64,000 bases of DNA, taken from Undaria pinnatifida. Taxonomy: Eukaryota; Sar; Phaeophyceae; Laminariales; Alariaceae. Every line of letters starts with the position of its first letter. Within the stretch, counting starts at the first letter, position 1. The DNA lies in assembly GCA_012845835.1 (NCBI GenBank), contig JABAKD010000010.1:6056788-6120787 (forward strand). The letters run 5' to 3'. The translations under genes and the position numbers were made by a program. The notes under the pieces were generated by a model. That model was not told the DNA's origin, made no database searches, and saw nothing but the letters and a program-made list of their open reading frames with translations. This document shows positions 33,928 through 44,500 of the stretch, in pieces.

Positions 33928-35596
33928 CCTCGGAAAAAAGGTCACCCAGCAAGCGGGCTCAAAGCTTCCCGAAGGGACAGCTTGTCGATCAAGGTTGATA
34001 CCTTGTCTCCATATATACATGTATATATATGTATCCAGACGTACGACGGTGGCGGGAGAGATGAACTGAAACATTCCACGAGGATCTTGCCACGACACAT
34101 TCCGCGGTAAAAAATGGTGAGGGGGCGCCTTTTTGTTTGTTTGTTTTGGTCATCTGAAGCTCTTCCGACTTGGGGAGGAGCTGTATCTATTACTATTACT
34201 ACTGCTACTACTACTACTACTACTACTAGATTCCGTCACACTGGTGGTCCAAAGAAAACTTATTCTGAGTAAAACTGAAAATGCAACAACTGCGGTGACC
34301 ACACAAAACTATGGCCTCGCTATATATAGTACAAACAAAATATATATTCATGTTGCAAAACAATGATGATACTGCACGATGAGTTTGGGCTACAGACTAA
34401 CTAAATAAGTAAGGAGCCCAGCCATTAATTGCCAAAAAAAAAAACGCTTTTGCCAAGCAAAGAATTGCTGCATCTGTTCCATCCATTGTCGTGCGAATCT
34501 ATGACCAACTCATTCATCAAAAAAAGGCTACTAGTATTATTATTACGGAGGACGATAGTAAATAGAACCAAATATTGTTGGTAAAAATAGATAAATATAT
34601 AGGTTTTTGTGTCCACCGTAGGTCCTATTTACTAGGGTCCACCGTAATAGTAGTGTTAATAGTATCATAAATAGATGGATGGGGTACCCCCAGTTTGTAC
34701 TGCCGGATTAGAGCCAGTCGCGCGAGTGACTGCTGTACCTCACGCCGACAAAAACACATTCGGCGTTTTTTTTTGGAGCAGCGTAGCTAAGCATCCCTTT
34801 TCGTATACATATATATCTAGAATGTTAAAACAGCACGACAGCCTGTGACAATGTGACCGCAAGGAACAGGGGGGCTACTCGCGCGAGTGACACCGAGCCA
34901 CTGAACAACAAGTTTCCCAAAAGGGACAAAAGGAACCCCCCCCCCCCCCTACCGTACCAACCATTGGTGGTCTATAACGCAACTCATTTCGTGTATGTAT
35001 GTCATGTTGGACGAAGGCTACGTTGAGGGGGGGGGAGGGTACCTTCTTTTCTCACTGCCGGCTGTTTTTGGAGCCCCTCTCGCGATAGTGACCTACTCAT
35101 CATCATGTACCTCGCACTGACCAAAAATTACTTAATAAGGCGGTCTGTTTGGCGCAACAACGTGGCCTACCATTTCGTCTTTGTCTTCGGGCGGGTTCAT
35201 ACGATCGATCGTATCGATCGACAAATTTAAACAGAGGACGAAGACAGCTTAAGACCGAAAAAGGAGCAGGGAAGGGGATTCACTCGCGCGGGTGACCCCG
35301 AGCCACTGCCACCCCTCCCCCCCCCCCCCCCCCCGAAAAAAAAAAACAAAGAGAGAGAGAGATTGAAACCCCTACCGACGTAGGTTTGATCGCTTCACGT
35401 CAGTCAGTCATCGGATCGCAAACATGACGCAAGCAGTATACAGATATATATAGATAGATAGACAGATAGATAGATAGATAGATAGATAGATATTCTATAC
35501 AGTAGGAAGCCGGTGGCGTGCCAGACCAATATGACCGTCTTAATGGGTCTTAATGGGGGATGCCGCCTTGTATTCACTCCGTCGTCATGAGTGAGG
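33928..35596. other. Microsatellites and CGCGCGAGTGAC repeats, no gene
   Basis: CTA array at 34180-34229 and GATA array at 35447-35492. Four imperfect copies of a unit with CGCGCGAGTGAC lie at 34720, 34877, 35077 and 35283, two of them followed by poly-C (34938-34949, 35318-35334). Confidence 0.6.
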
Positions 35597-35986
35597 TGTT
35601 GTAAGGCTTAGTTTGGGTAAGCAATTGATTAACCTTTTGCAAGTGGTCAAACGGATTGATACCCCACTGATTCCATAACAATGGAGTCGTCGGCAGGACC
35701 ATGTTTTTGGGGGTCGTGGGTTCGAGCCCCACATCCACCATAATAAACTTAAAAATACTTTTTTAGACTTTCCCCATCATGTCGAACTTGAAAAATACCC
35801 TCGCTGGTATCCCCAGAAAATGAAACCGCTTGGATATTGACTGGTCAGCCGGTATATCCGGCCGACCTGCTATATCATCCCGCCGTTTCAGGGAGGGAGA
35901 ATGTGAATAAGGCTTAGTTTGGGTAAGCTATTGGTTAACCTTTTGCAAGTGGTCAAGCGGACTAATACCCCACTAATTCCTTAACA
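35597..35986 (+). mobile_element. Miniature LTR element (TRIM/SMART-like)
   Basis: Direct repeats of about 84 bp (35597-35680 and 35902-35986) start TGT and end ACA. One base after the first comes TGGAGTCGTCGGCAGGA, which fits a tRNA primer-binding site. Directly before the second comes the purine tract AGGGAGGGAGAA (35890-35901). Total length is 390 bp with no coding capacity. The interior holds a tRNA-like T-arm (35714-35730). No clear target duplication, so it is probably old. Confidence 0.75.
35682..35740 (+). other. tRNA-like 3' half inside the miniature LTR element
   Basis: GTGGG-TTCGAGC-CCCAC (35714-35730) forms a perfect tRNA T-arm with canonical loop, followed by ATCCACCA. I see no matching acceptor 5' strand or D-arm, so this is not a whole tRNA gene. 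Confidence 0.4.
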
Positions 35987-36023
35987 CAACTCCCACAGTC
36001 GCGTCAAACAAAGCGATTCTGAC

Positions 36024-36165
36024 CGGTTTACATCGGGATACCGCCTTATATCGGGATATCGCCTTATATCGGGATACCGCCTTATATCGGGATACCGCCT
36101 TATATCGGGATACCACCTTATTTGGGGATACCGCCTTATTTGAGGAGACCCCTACTACTGCTACT
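36024..36165. repeat. Expanded TATATCGGGATACCGCCT minisatellite
   Basis: About seven units of 18-19 bp equal to the subterminal unit of the CAGTAGGGGTCC MITE. A family terminus (GGAGACCCCTACTACTG) follows at 36156, so this is probably a MITE whose interior has expanded. Confidence 0.7.
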
Positions 36166-36749
36166 ACTACTGCTGCTGTAGCACTTTCCGGCCATTTTTT
36201 TTTCTGAGCAACGGCGTCCTTAAACCTTAACCCCTTACAGCTAGAGACCCGTTTTTTGGGGGGGGGCTTTTTTACTTGAGATCAGTGTCGGGATGGGTTT
36301 GGGGCCCCTGTAGGCAGACCCCATGAATAAATATCCGCGAAATTTCTGAAATTACTGTAGATCTACAAAGTGTACGTACGAGTACTCCCCTCCCCGTATA
36401 TGGGCTAAACCCCCCAAATCCCTCCCTATAATAACTTGCAGTAAATTTGTAAAAAAAAACGGTTTCCAGTAGCCAAAGGCGTTTTGACCCAGTATTGCCG
36501 GAATTTGGAATGCCAGTTTCTTGCTGTAAAATAACTTTTCTGGTGCACTTACATACAAAAGGCCATGGGGTTGTTCACCGGGGTCGCACTATTTCTTTTT
36601 TTTTTTCACGAAATAATATTTTTTCGGGACGAGGTGGAATATACGAGAGAGGGAGAGGTCCTCAATCAAGCAAAACGGGGCCTCGTAAAAATCTTTGGTG
36701 CACCTTTTTTTACCGTAGAATGCGTGACATGATATAATCATAATAGGCA

Positions 36750-37063
36750 CGTACGTGCTGCGATAGAGATACGCAGGACTTTTCGTCTGAAATGGATTCT
36801 GAATGATCGTGGCTCCTTAAACCCCCAAAGTCGCCGGAAATTCGCCTTCTTTTTTTTTTGGGGCATGATGATTGTCGTTCACAGACCTAGGCCATGGGAT
36901 TCTTCATCCGATGGCAGTCGAAGTTTTGACTTTTTTTTCCCCCCCCTCCTGATCAGTATTTGGGCAAAGAAGGACATAATATGTCATGTATTAACCTCCT
37001 AAAGTAGAGAACCTTGAAGGAAAAAAAAAAGTGGCGTGCACCTCTACTATCGTAGCACGCGTC
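36750..37063 (+). mobile_element. MITE family TGCTACGATAG, copy 3
   Basis: TACGTGCTGCGATAGAGATA at the left and CACCTCTACTATCGTAGCAC at the right form the inverted ends. A more diverged relative fills 36500-36730, and a half element lies at 16304-16400. Confidence 0.75.
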
Positions 37064-38789
37064 AATAACAATAAATAGTAGTAATTAATGCTCAAGTTGT
37101 CGGCGGGCACGGGCGAAATGCGCTGATCCAAACCCCACTACTGCTGTAGAAGTATTGGAGGGCGATATGGACCTAGTACGGACCGACCACGCACGGATAT
37201 ATAAAGGGGCTTCCTCTGACTCTGTGATGGCCACTCACACGAGGGGTTGCTCGGATGTTGCTTTCTCCTGTATTGGTTGATTGCTGTCCGCTGGATACCT
37301 TCTGACAGAAGGGGGGGGGGGGGGGGCGTTCGTTCGGGCAGGCGACAAGGCCTGCCAGCTATAAACGGGACAACTGCTGCTGCTGCTATAAATCGTAACG
37401 CCCCAACGGTATAGAGGGGACACCGTAACGCCAACCAATGCTCGTTCAAGTAAAGCGAGCGAAGGTAAGTAGTCCGTCGTTAGCCGGCGACGTGGCGGGA
37501 GGCCGGGGAAGCGCGATACCCGGAGGACTTATAAAATCTTCCGGGACGCGTGATGAAGGGATGGATTGCGGTACCGACGCGTCGTGAAGGGATGCGGTGC
37601 CGATTCGGTACGAAGAGGATTCGGAGGAATGTTCCGCCAAGAGAAGGCATGCTGCGTGCATTGCTAGACACGGCGTGGCGGGCAGTCGACGACGTAGACT
37701 CGAGCTAGGAGATGGTCAGGAGCAAGCAGAGAGAGGAAACCACACCAAGCAAAAGGGGCGCCTCCGGGATATAGGCAAAACTCTCTCACTGGCGTGTGTG
37801 TGCTGGAGCAAGGCCACAAGCGGGAGGCCAGAGAATAAAAATAGTGCAGCAATGAGGACGCGCGACAAAAGAAAGAGCGTGGGACACAAGGAGCACCCCT
37901 CCATCTATGCTGAGCGAGAGGCTGTTCGGAGATTTTCGGCCAGTGAGGGCTGTGTGCACAAGAAGAACACTTCCCCCCAGCGATGACTAACACTCCCGTC
38001 AGTTCCGATGTGGTCCGCGACGACGGAAAACACGCTCTCCTGGGGACTGGGGCAGCATGTCGACCATGTACCGTGCCACCCGTCCGACCAAAACGCAAAA
38101 AAAGGATAAAACTTGTTGTGCCGCACCAATTATTTTTGCAGCTGAGGCTGGTTGGGCAAGAAAGAGAACACGCCTCCGATCTATTAGTGCTGCAGTAGCT
38201 AGCGTACCCCGGGGTGGGGTATAAAAAAAAAGAAGGTGAAACCCCCCCGGCCTCGGCGGGGGGGCCGGAAAAAGCGAGCTCGGAAAGCACGAAAAAAAAA
38301 ACGGATTTAATAATACACCGTGCGACAAGTTGATGAAATTGACGAAGACCCTACCGCTGTGTAGCTGCTGCCGCCGCTGTCGTCGAAGAAACAAAAATAA
38401 ACCACTGAACCCAGAAGCACGGTGAGGTGCGGTGGAAAATGAATGGGAAAGTAAACGCTTGTTCAAAGCGCACATTCAATTATCACCCTCCACTTCCGGC
38501 AGCACGATGGGGCTGCATGGCATCCAGAACAACTCAATCTGTCTGTGTCAAATTTAGTGGTGGTCGCTCACACCAAATCTGTGCCGAATATGATATCGTT
38601 GCGGCATATCGTACCCAAGTGATTGCCTCGGTGTGATGGAATTGTGGCGGGTGTGATGGTGGCGATCAGTTACAGCAGGGTCTGTTGAGCACTTACTATA
38701 ATACTTTTACTGGAGAGCGTGGATATTATATCAAGATACGCCCCGAGAGTCCCTGGGGCGGGGCGGGGTGTACTAGTTTCATGCGTAGC
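37064..38789. other. No gene recognised
   Basis: A G16 tract at 37311-37326 and scattered short ORFs of biased composition on both strands. Nothing resembles a known domain. Confidence 0.5.
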
Positions 38790-39075
38790 CGCAGTGACAT
38801 GTCCATAGATCCTCGCATCCCTTCAATACCGGGACAGAGCATGTCGGGTTTTCAACGACCAGGAAGACACTGCTTGCACCAAGCGCGAAGCACCGTGAGG
38901 TGTTCGATGAATCACGAGAAGGATGGGGGACGGGGGAGACGGGGGGGGGGTTGGGGGGAGGGGAGGGGTGGGGGGAAGTAAGTGGAGGGAGGTGCGGGGG
39001 GGAGGGGTGGGGCGGAGGGGAGGGAGGTGCGGCGGGGGGGCGGGGGGGGGAAAGGGAGGGAGGGGGGTGGCGAAT
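38790..39075 (+). repeat. Dispersed repeat CCCTCGCATCCCT, with G-rich expansion
   Basis: CCTCGCATCCCTTCAATACC and GGGACAGAGCATGTCGGG as at 29.9 kb, then about 130 bp of almost pure purine G tracts (38930-39068). Confidence 0.6.
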
Positions 39076-39326
39076 AATAGCATTCAATATTGATTGTAAA
39101 ACGTCCTTACTCAAGAATAGGCAGACAGACGTCATCATTGCCGCAGCGTCGGATGGCAGATGAAATGAGAGACGAATGTGATGAGATAGATTATCAGGAG
39201 TTTCTCTACGCATTACACTACTTTCCACAGCAGAGCAGTACATCAGTATACGGGTAGTCTATACGCTGGGTATTTTAAGATCGTAACAATGTACTCGTAA
39301 ACCAAAATGACCAAAAGAGAGATAGA

Positions 39327-39617
39327 TTTTTTGCTTTTTCTTTTTTTTGTTCTCACACTTCAACTTTCCAGCTTCTGGGCAAGCCGTGGTCACAGGGTCG
39401 TCCCTTCTTCCCCCCGGTTCTTGCCTTCATTTTTTATCGCGCACAGGGTTCAGCAATCCCACTGCTCGTCGATTTTTCATCGAGTGTTGCTAACTCACGC
39501 TCTCGCGCTTTCCGCGAGTCAATTTTCGTGAAAAGAAAAAGTCCCAACAAAGTTATACGAGTACGCACTCGCCGGGGCTCGAACTCACGAAACTGATACG
39601 CCACCGGGGCGACCGGT
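39327..39617 (-). mobile_element. SINE family 1, full-length copy
   Basis: Tail at 39327-39350, body matching the copies at 3.2 and 7.8 kb, and a head ending GCCACCGGGGCGACCGG at 39617. The middle of the head is shortened. Confidence 0.85.
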
Positions 39618-40080
39618 CATATATGGTACCCCTAGGAGTTAGTACCTTCTATCGGTACCGGCTAGACAGTACCACCATTCTGTACGGGAAAACAAGGACC
39701 GGTTTTATATTCAAATCAATGGTTAAACGGTCCTTACATTTCCGGATAAAAGTCACGATCCTGGGTTCCCCACTTCGTCCGAGTCTCATCAGCAAACATT
39801 TGCCGCAAGGGGCGGCATTTACCCTTGAAGCAAGGTATATACACTGCTTTCGTATATACGGCGGTGCTCTGTATGTGCACATGTAGTGGATGATGTGGTA
39901 GCTGCTGGTATGATACCGGCCGGGTCCCCCGCCGCCCGTTGGGTAAGGGGCAGGGGGGGCGCGGATCTTCTTGGCCTTATTCAGGGGCAAGGGGGGGGGG
40001 CGGATCTTCCCCTCGCCTTATTTTATTTTCTTGTAAAGTTTTTGTAATGCACCAAATGGCGTGTTTATGCAACCTACCAA

Positions 40081-41174
40081 GGGGAGTGATAATCTCGCAG
40101 ACATAGGCGGAGTCTAAACCTCGCCCACGGGGACGTATAAGAACCATCCCCGGACTTCCACCGTCATATTACGGTTCGCTGTGTTTGAAAACTTGGTGCT
40201 GGCTGCTGGCTGCTGCTGCTGGCTGCTGCTGTGCCGGTAGCTTAAAACTAGCACCAAACTACCGTTTAGTTTATATCATATGCTTGCTCATCTAAAGTTT
40301 CCAGATCTCACGGTTGATTGACAGCCAGCCGTGGTTCCCTCAATGACGGAAGTTGTGGGCTGAAGTTGTACTGTAAATGGGTGCCGAAAGCTAGCTGTAA
40401 GGCAGCTATTTGGCACGTGTTCCTCTTTTCCTCCACACGTACATTATGCACTGCTGTTGTCTACTGCTGCTGTTGTGGGTAGGTTGTGTAATATTCAAGT
40501 TATAGACTACACTGCTGTGGGTGCGCTTGCACATTGTCCTGTTATAGTTCCTGGATACAACAGGCACGTCAGACTGACACTATTCTTGGGCACCTACGGA
40601 GAGCAAGCGTGGGATATTCTTCCCTCTGCGGGTGTGTGATGTGTGTAGGCTGCACTACTGCTTGCTGTGTACTGCGTGCTGCATGCATGCAGCGGTCGCG
40701 GTGTCCACAGCACGTGCAAATCGTCCTCGATTTCGACGATTTCTCACTCGGAGGGGCTGAAATCCGGCCTTCAGTGTGTGGGGTATGTAGTCTAGGTGTG
40801 ATATTGCTGCATGTAGTGGTGGTCGTGGGGCTGTAGGAGCAACGCCAGCACCTACGTGTGTGGGGCTGCACTACGTACTGCTGCTGTGGCGGCCTAAACA
40901 GCACCTACTACCTGCAAATCGTCATCGATTTTGCCAATTTCTAGCTTTCAGGGGCTGAAAGTCGAGCCTTGAGTGTACAGGGGTGTCCAGGTGTCATATT
41001 GCTGCCTATCTCGGTGGCCATGGTGCTGTAGGGGCGGTGCCAGCACCCTCGTTGATGCCCGCGAATTCGCACACTGCAAGCCGTAATATGACGGTGGAAA
41101 CCCGGGGATGGTTCTTATATGTCCCCGTGGGCGAGATTTAGATTCCGCCTATGTCTGCGAGATTATCACTCCCC
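40081..41174. mobile_element. Non-autonomous Mutator-like element (MULE MITE)
   Basis: Terminal inverted repeats of about 100 bp (40081-40185 and 41070-41174, starting GGGGAGTGATAATCTCGCAG) are flanked by a perfect 9 bp direct repeat ACCTACCAA at 40072-40080 and 41175-41183. Long inverted repeats with a 9 bp duplication are the Mutator signature. The interior has no transposase ORF; it holds a diverged internal duplication of about 200 bp (about 40690-40860 and 40895-41060) with CAAATCGTC-ATCGATTT blocks and CTG-rich stretches. The element ends 390 bp before the hydrolase start codon. Confidence 0.9.
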
Positions 41175-41183
41175 ACCTACCAA

Positions 41184-41563
41184 ATATCTGGCGACACCTG
41201 GTCGTGTGAGTCTTTTGTGCCACAATCAGCAGTGAAGTAGCTGCTCTTCTCCTTAAGTGTCTGCGGAGCTCTTAGTCGGTGCAGCGGCGAGGGCAGGGAA
41301 TACCGGTGCACAGCCTCTCTGATTAGTAGTGACGCAGATCAGGGAGGTGTTTGTTGTTTTGTGCTCGTTGTGACGGCAACAGCACAACAAGAGGCAGAGC
41401 AGAGAAAGGGGGAAGCAGAAAAAGAGACGAGGGAAGTGATTGTTCTCCCGGCTATAGCTACTTGCTACCTGTGCTCGCAAAGCTCGCTCGCAGCTTGGCG
41501 ACGAGGCAGACATACCCCGGAGTTGCCCTGCGCAAGGGGTGGACACAGCACGGGGAAGAGATT
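41184..41563 (+). promoter_or_regulatory. Presumed hydrolase promoter / 5' UTR region
   Basis: The 380 bp between the MULE and the start codon. No TATA box is evident. The frame upstream of the ATG is open for about 70 codons, but the MGG start fits the family better. Confidence 0.35.
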
Positions 41564-44500
41564 ATGGGCGGGACTATCTCCACGCTTGTGTTCCAGCCAC
41601 CACCAGCCACATTTATCCATAACAAGAAGCACTTCTGGCTGCAAACTAGGAAGCAGACACGCATCCCTGTGTTCCACGTCGAGAGAAGGTGTGTGATGAG
41701 TGATGCATGCCATTTTATCAACTTTTGTGATGGTCATAGACAGATAGCACCTACCCCTCGATATGAAAGCTCGGTTGGGTAGAGTTGGTATGGTAGATGC
41801 CGTGACTCGCTTTAGATAGGGTTACAAGAGTGCGTTGTTCGTGGGGTGAGGTGTGAGAGCAGGCCATTGCGTCGCGACAAGTTTGTTGGCTTGATGTGTC
41901 GCCCTGTCGCTTGATCTCTTCTTCCTGTTGTCTGTTCTTGTGGGTTCCCATGGTTCGTTTGCATGTTATGCTGCTGTACGATGCGTTTAGCTTATCATAC
42001 CGTGCAAACACAGCAAACAAGGCGGTCGTTTTCTGCAGCAGGTCGGGTGTTCCGCTAACAGCAGTAGGGCGTCAAAACTCATCGCCCCCTTGTATATTTT
42101 CCTCGGGTAGTGCTGCCCGCAGGAGGAAAAAGACAATAGTGGAGGAGATGCAGATGGGCACCACCTCAACTCTGCTTTACCGCATCAGCAATATAGCAGC
42201 AGACTAACTAGTCCTGCTCTGTCTGCTGTTCCGATTTTCAAATGCCATTTACACACAGCAGCTTTCCATGTTGAAAGCTCTCTCCTTGTTTACGTAAGAT
42301 TCTACCGGTGAGATGCTTACGAACTGATCTCTTGACTGCACTCCGAGAGTTTTCGCCCTGTATGTAACTGATTGCTGCTTACGCAGGCTTTCTTTTTTGC
42401 CTTGTTGTGTTACTCGTACGATGAAAAGAAAGGTATAGCAATAGCCATTGACGCGTACGAAGAGGCGTGTAGGGGCTGCGGACGAATCATCGAAAGATTG
42501 ATGGAACGATTGAACGAACGGTTTGGCAGATCGAATGACAGCCCCTGAACATGGGAAACGCTGTATATTTCCCAAACGATTCCGTGCGACACAATCACAG
42601 ATCATGGGTTAACGAGTATGATGTTTTTACCACGGAAGCAAAGCAGCATGTGCTCCTGTTATACATACGTTCCTGCTCCTACCTGCTGTAGCACTGCTGT
42701 ACTGTTTTAAACGCAAGGGCAGTTAGTGCGAGTGCAGGGTATTGAGTTCGAATCCCCCCGAGTGCATACTCGTATAAATGCGTCAAACTCACGGCTGACG
42801 TCCTTGAAAATTAGTTATAAAATGCGTGGGGACTTTTTCTTGAGCACAAATTGACTCGCGGAAAACGCGAGAGCGTGAGTTAGCAACACTCGATGAAAAA
42901 TCGACGAGCAGTGGGATTGCTGAGACCTATGCGCGATAAAAAATGAAGGCAAGAACCGGGGAGGAGAAGGGACGACACCTGTGACCACGGCTTGTCCAGA
43001 AGCTGGAAAGTAGAAGTGTGCGAAAATAAAATAAAAAAATGATATGTACCTGGTACGAACGTACAAGTACTTTTTTTTGTAATACGGGCGAATGTTGACT
43101 TCGGCTCTGCGTCCGTTTCCTTTGAATGAGACAAGACAAAGGGTCAGATAGAAGATGTCGCAGGCTTTCGGTTTCTGCCGGGCCCACAAGCCCATTTTTG
43201 AACGCAAGTTGAGTCGCGGGTCGCATAACGCAGAACGATCGAACTTTCATCTTATCACGTTCACACTACAGCTGTGTTGCTGTGTAGTCTTATGTGCCTA
43301 CCCGGTATGTCCGTCCCTTGTGCACAATGCATGACACCTACGTTCTCGCGGTTGCAGGAGAGGGCGGGTAATTTTGTTCTTTTTTTTTGTTTTCACCTCT
43401 CTGATTGGAGTATCTATGATATGTGTCAAGTGTGATGTGTCGGTATGACGTACGTCACAGTGAAATATTAATATTTTCATGGAGTTGCCGCCAAAATCGG
43501 TTTGCATGTGACTGCATTGCACACGTTGGACAGCGAGAGGCAGAAGGAGCAACAGCGCGGTGGTGGCTACGCGCTTGTGTTGGGCTAGCCCACATGACTC
43601 TTTCCATTCTTGATTCCCTCACAAACAAGCATCTGCAGCAGTCTACAAAGCAGTACGAGTACAGCAGTTCGGTGCTGATACCGGTATGTACACAGGCCCG
43701 CATACCTGGTACCAGGTAATAGTCTGAGTACGCACATAGACGCGGCCGGCTCAGCCCGTCGGTCGGCGGGTCGGCGCCATTTGGATTCGAATGTTCGGCC
43801 TCGCAATCGTGAAAACACTGCTCGTTCTGTAAAGGCCATTGGACAGTGGAGTGCTGAAGGCAGTCGCTGGAAGAACCCCCCGCCACGCCCCCCGTTTTTT
43901 TTGTGACAGGCGACCAAACATGAAGGAAATACAAGTGCTAATAGAAGCAAAATGTTTAGACTATATCCATGAAGTACATGGAACGAACGAAATGAGCGCT
44001 CAAATGTTGGAGGTGTCTTTTCGGAGTACGAACGGGTGCTCATCTCGAAAGGGATGCTTGATCAATGGTCAAAAAGACTCAAGGCAAGCAACAGATGAGT
44101 CCCCCAACTCGGTTTTGTAATGTAGCACCGGCTACAAGTATATGCAGTATGAACGCCGAAATATTGGCGGTCTCTATTATTAGTATTACGTATAGGAGTA
44201 GGAACTGGGACAGGCCGGGTCGACATACACACGCACCCGTATACAGCGGCAGCTTGCGCTGCCGGGGTTGTAACGAGGACCAATGATAGGGACAGCTTAC
44301 GCTATACCTACAATGGGACTCGAAGGGTGCGCCAGCTAGCGTTGGGCTGCGAAAGCAACTGAGTTAAATCGACACACGACGCGTATGAAAATACGCGGAA
44401 GTGTGGTGAGCTAAAGCTTTATTTTTCCCCATCCGCCGGAGGATAAAAAAAAAAAAAAAAAAAAAAAATGCTCTCCGTCGTCTGGAAAAGGCTGCGCGGT

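Noticed and set aside
35714-35740. A functional tRNA gene
   Set aside because: Only the T-arm and 3' end are present; no D-arm, anticodon arm or acceptor 5' strand pairs with it.
37597-38475. Overlapping ORFs of 129-208 residues
   Set aside because: Both strands are open with biased composition; no motif, repeat or splice pattern supports any of them.
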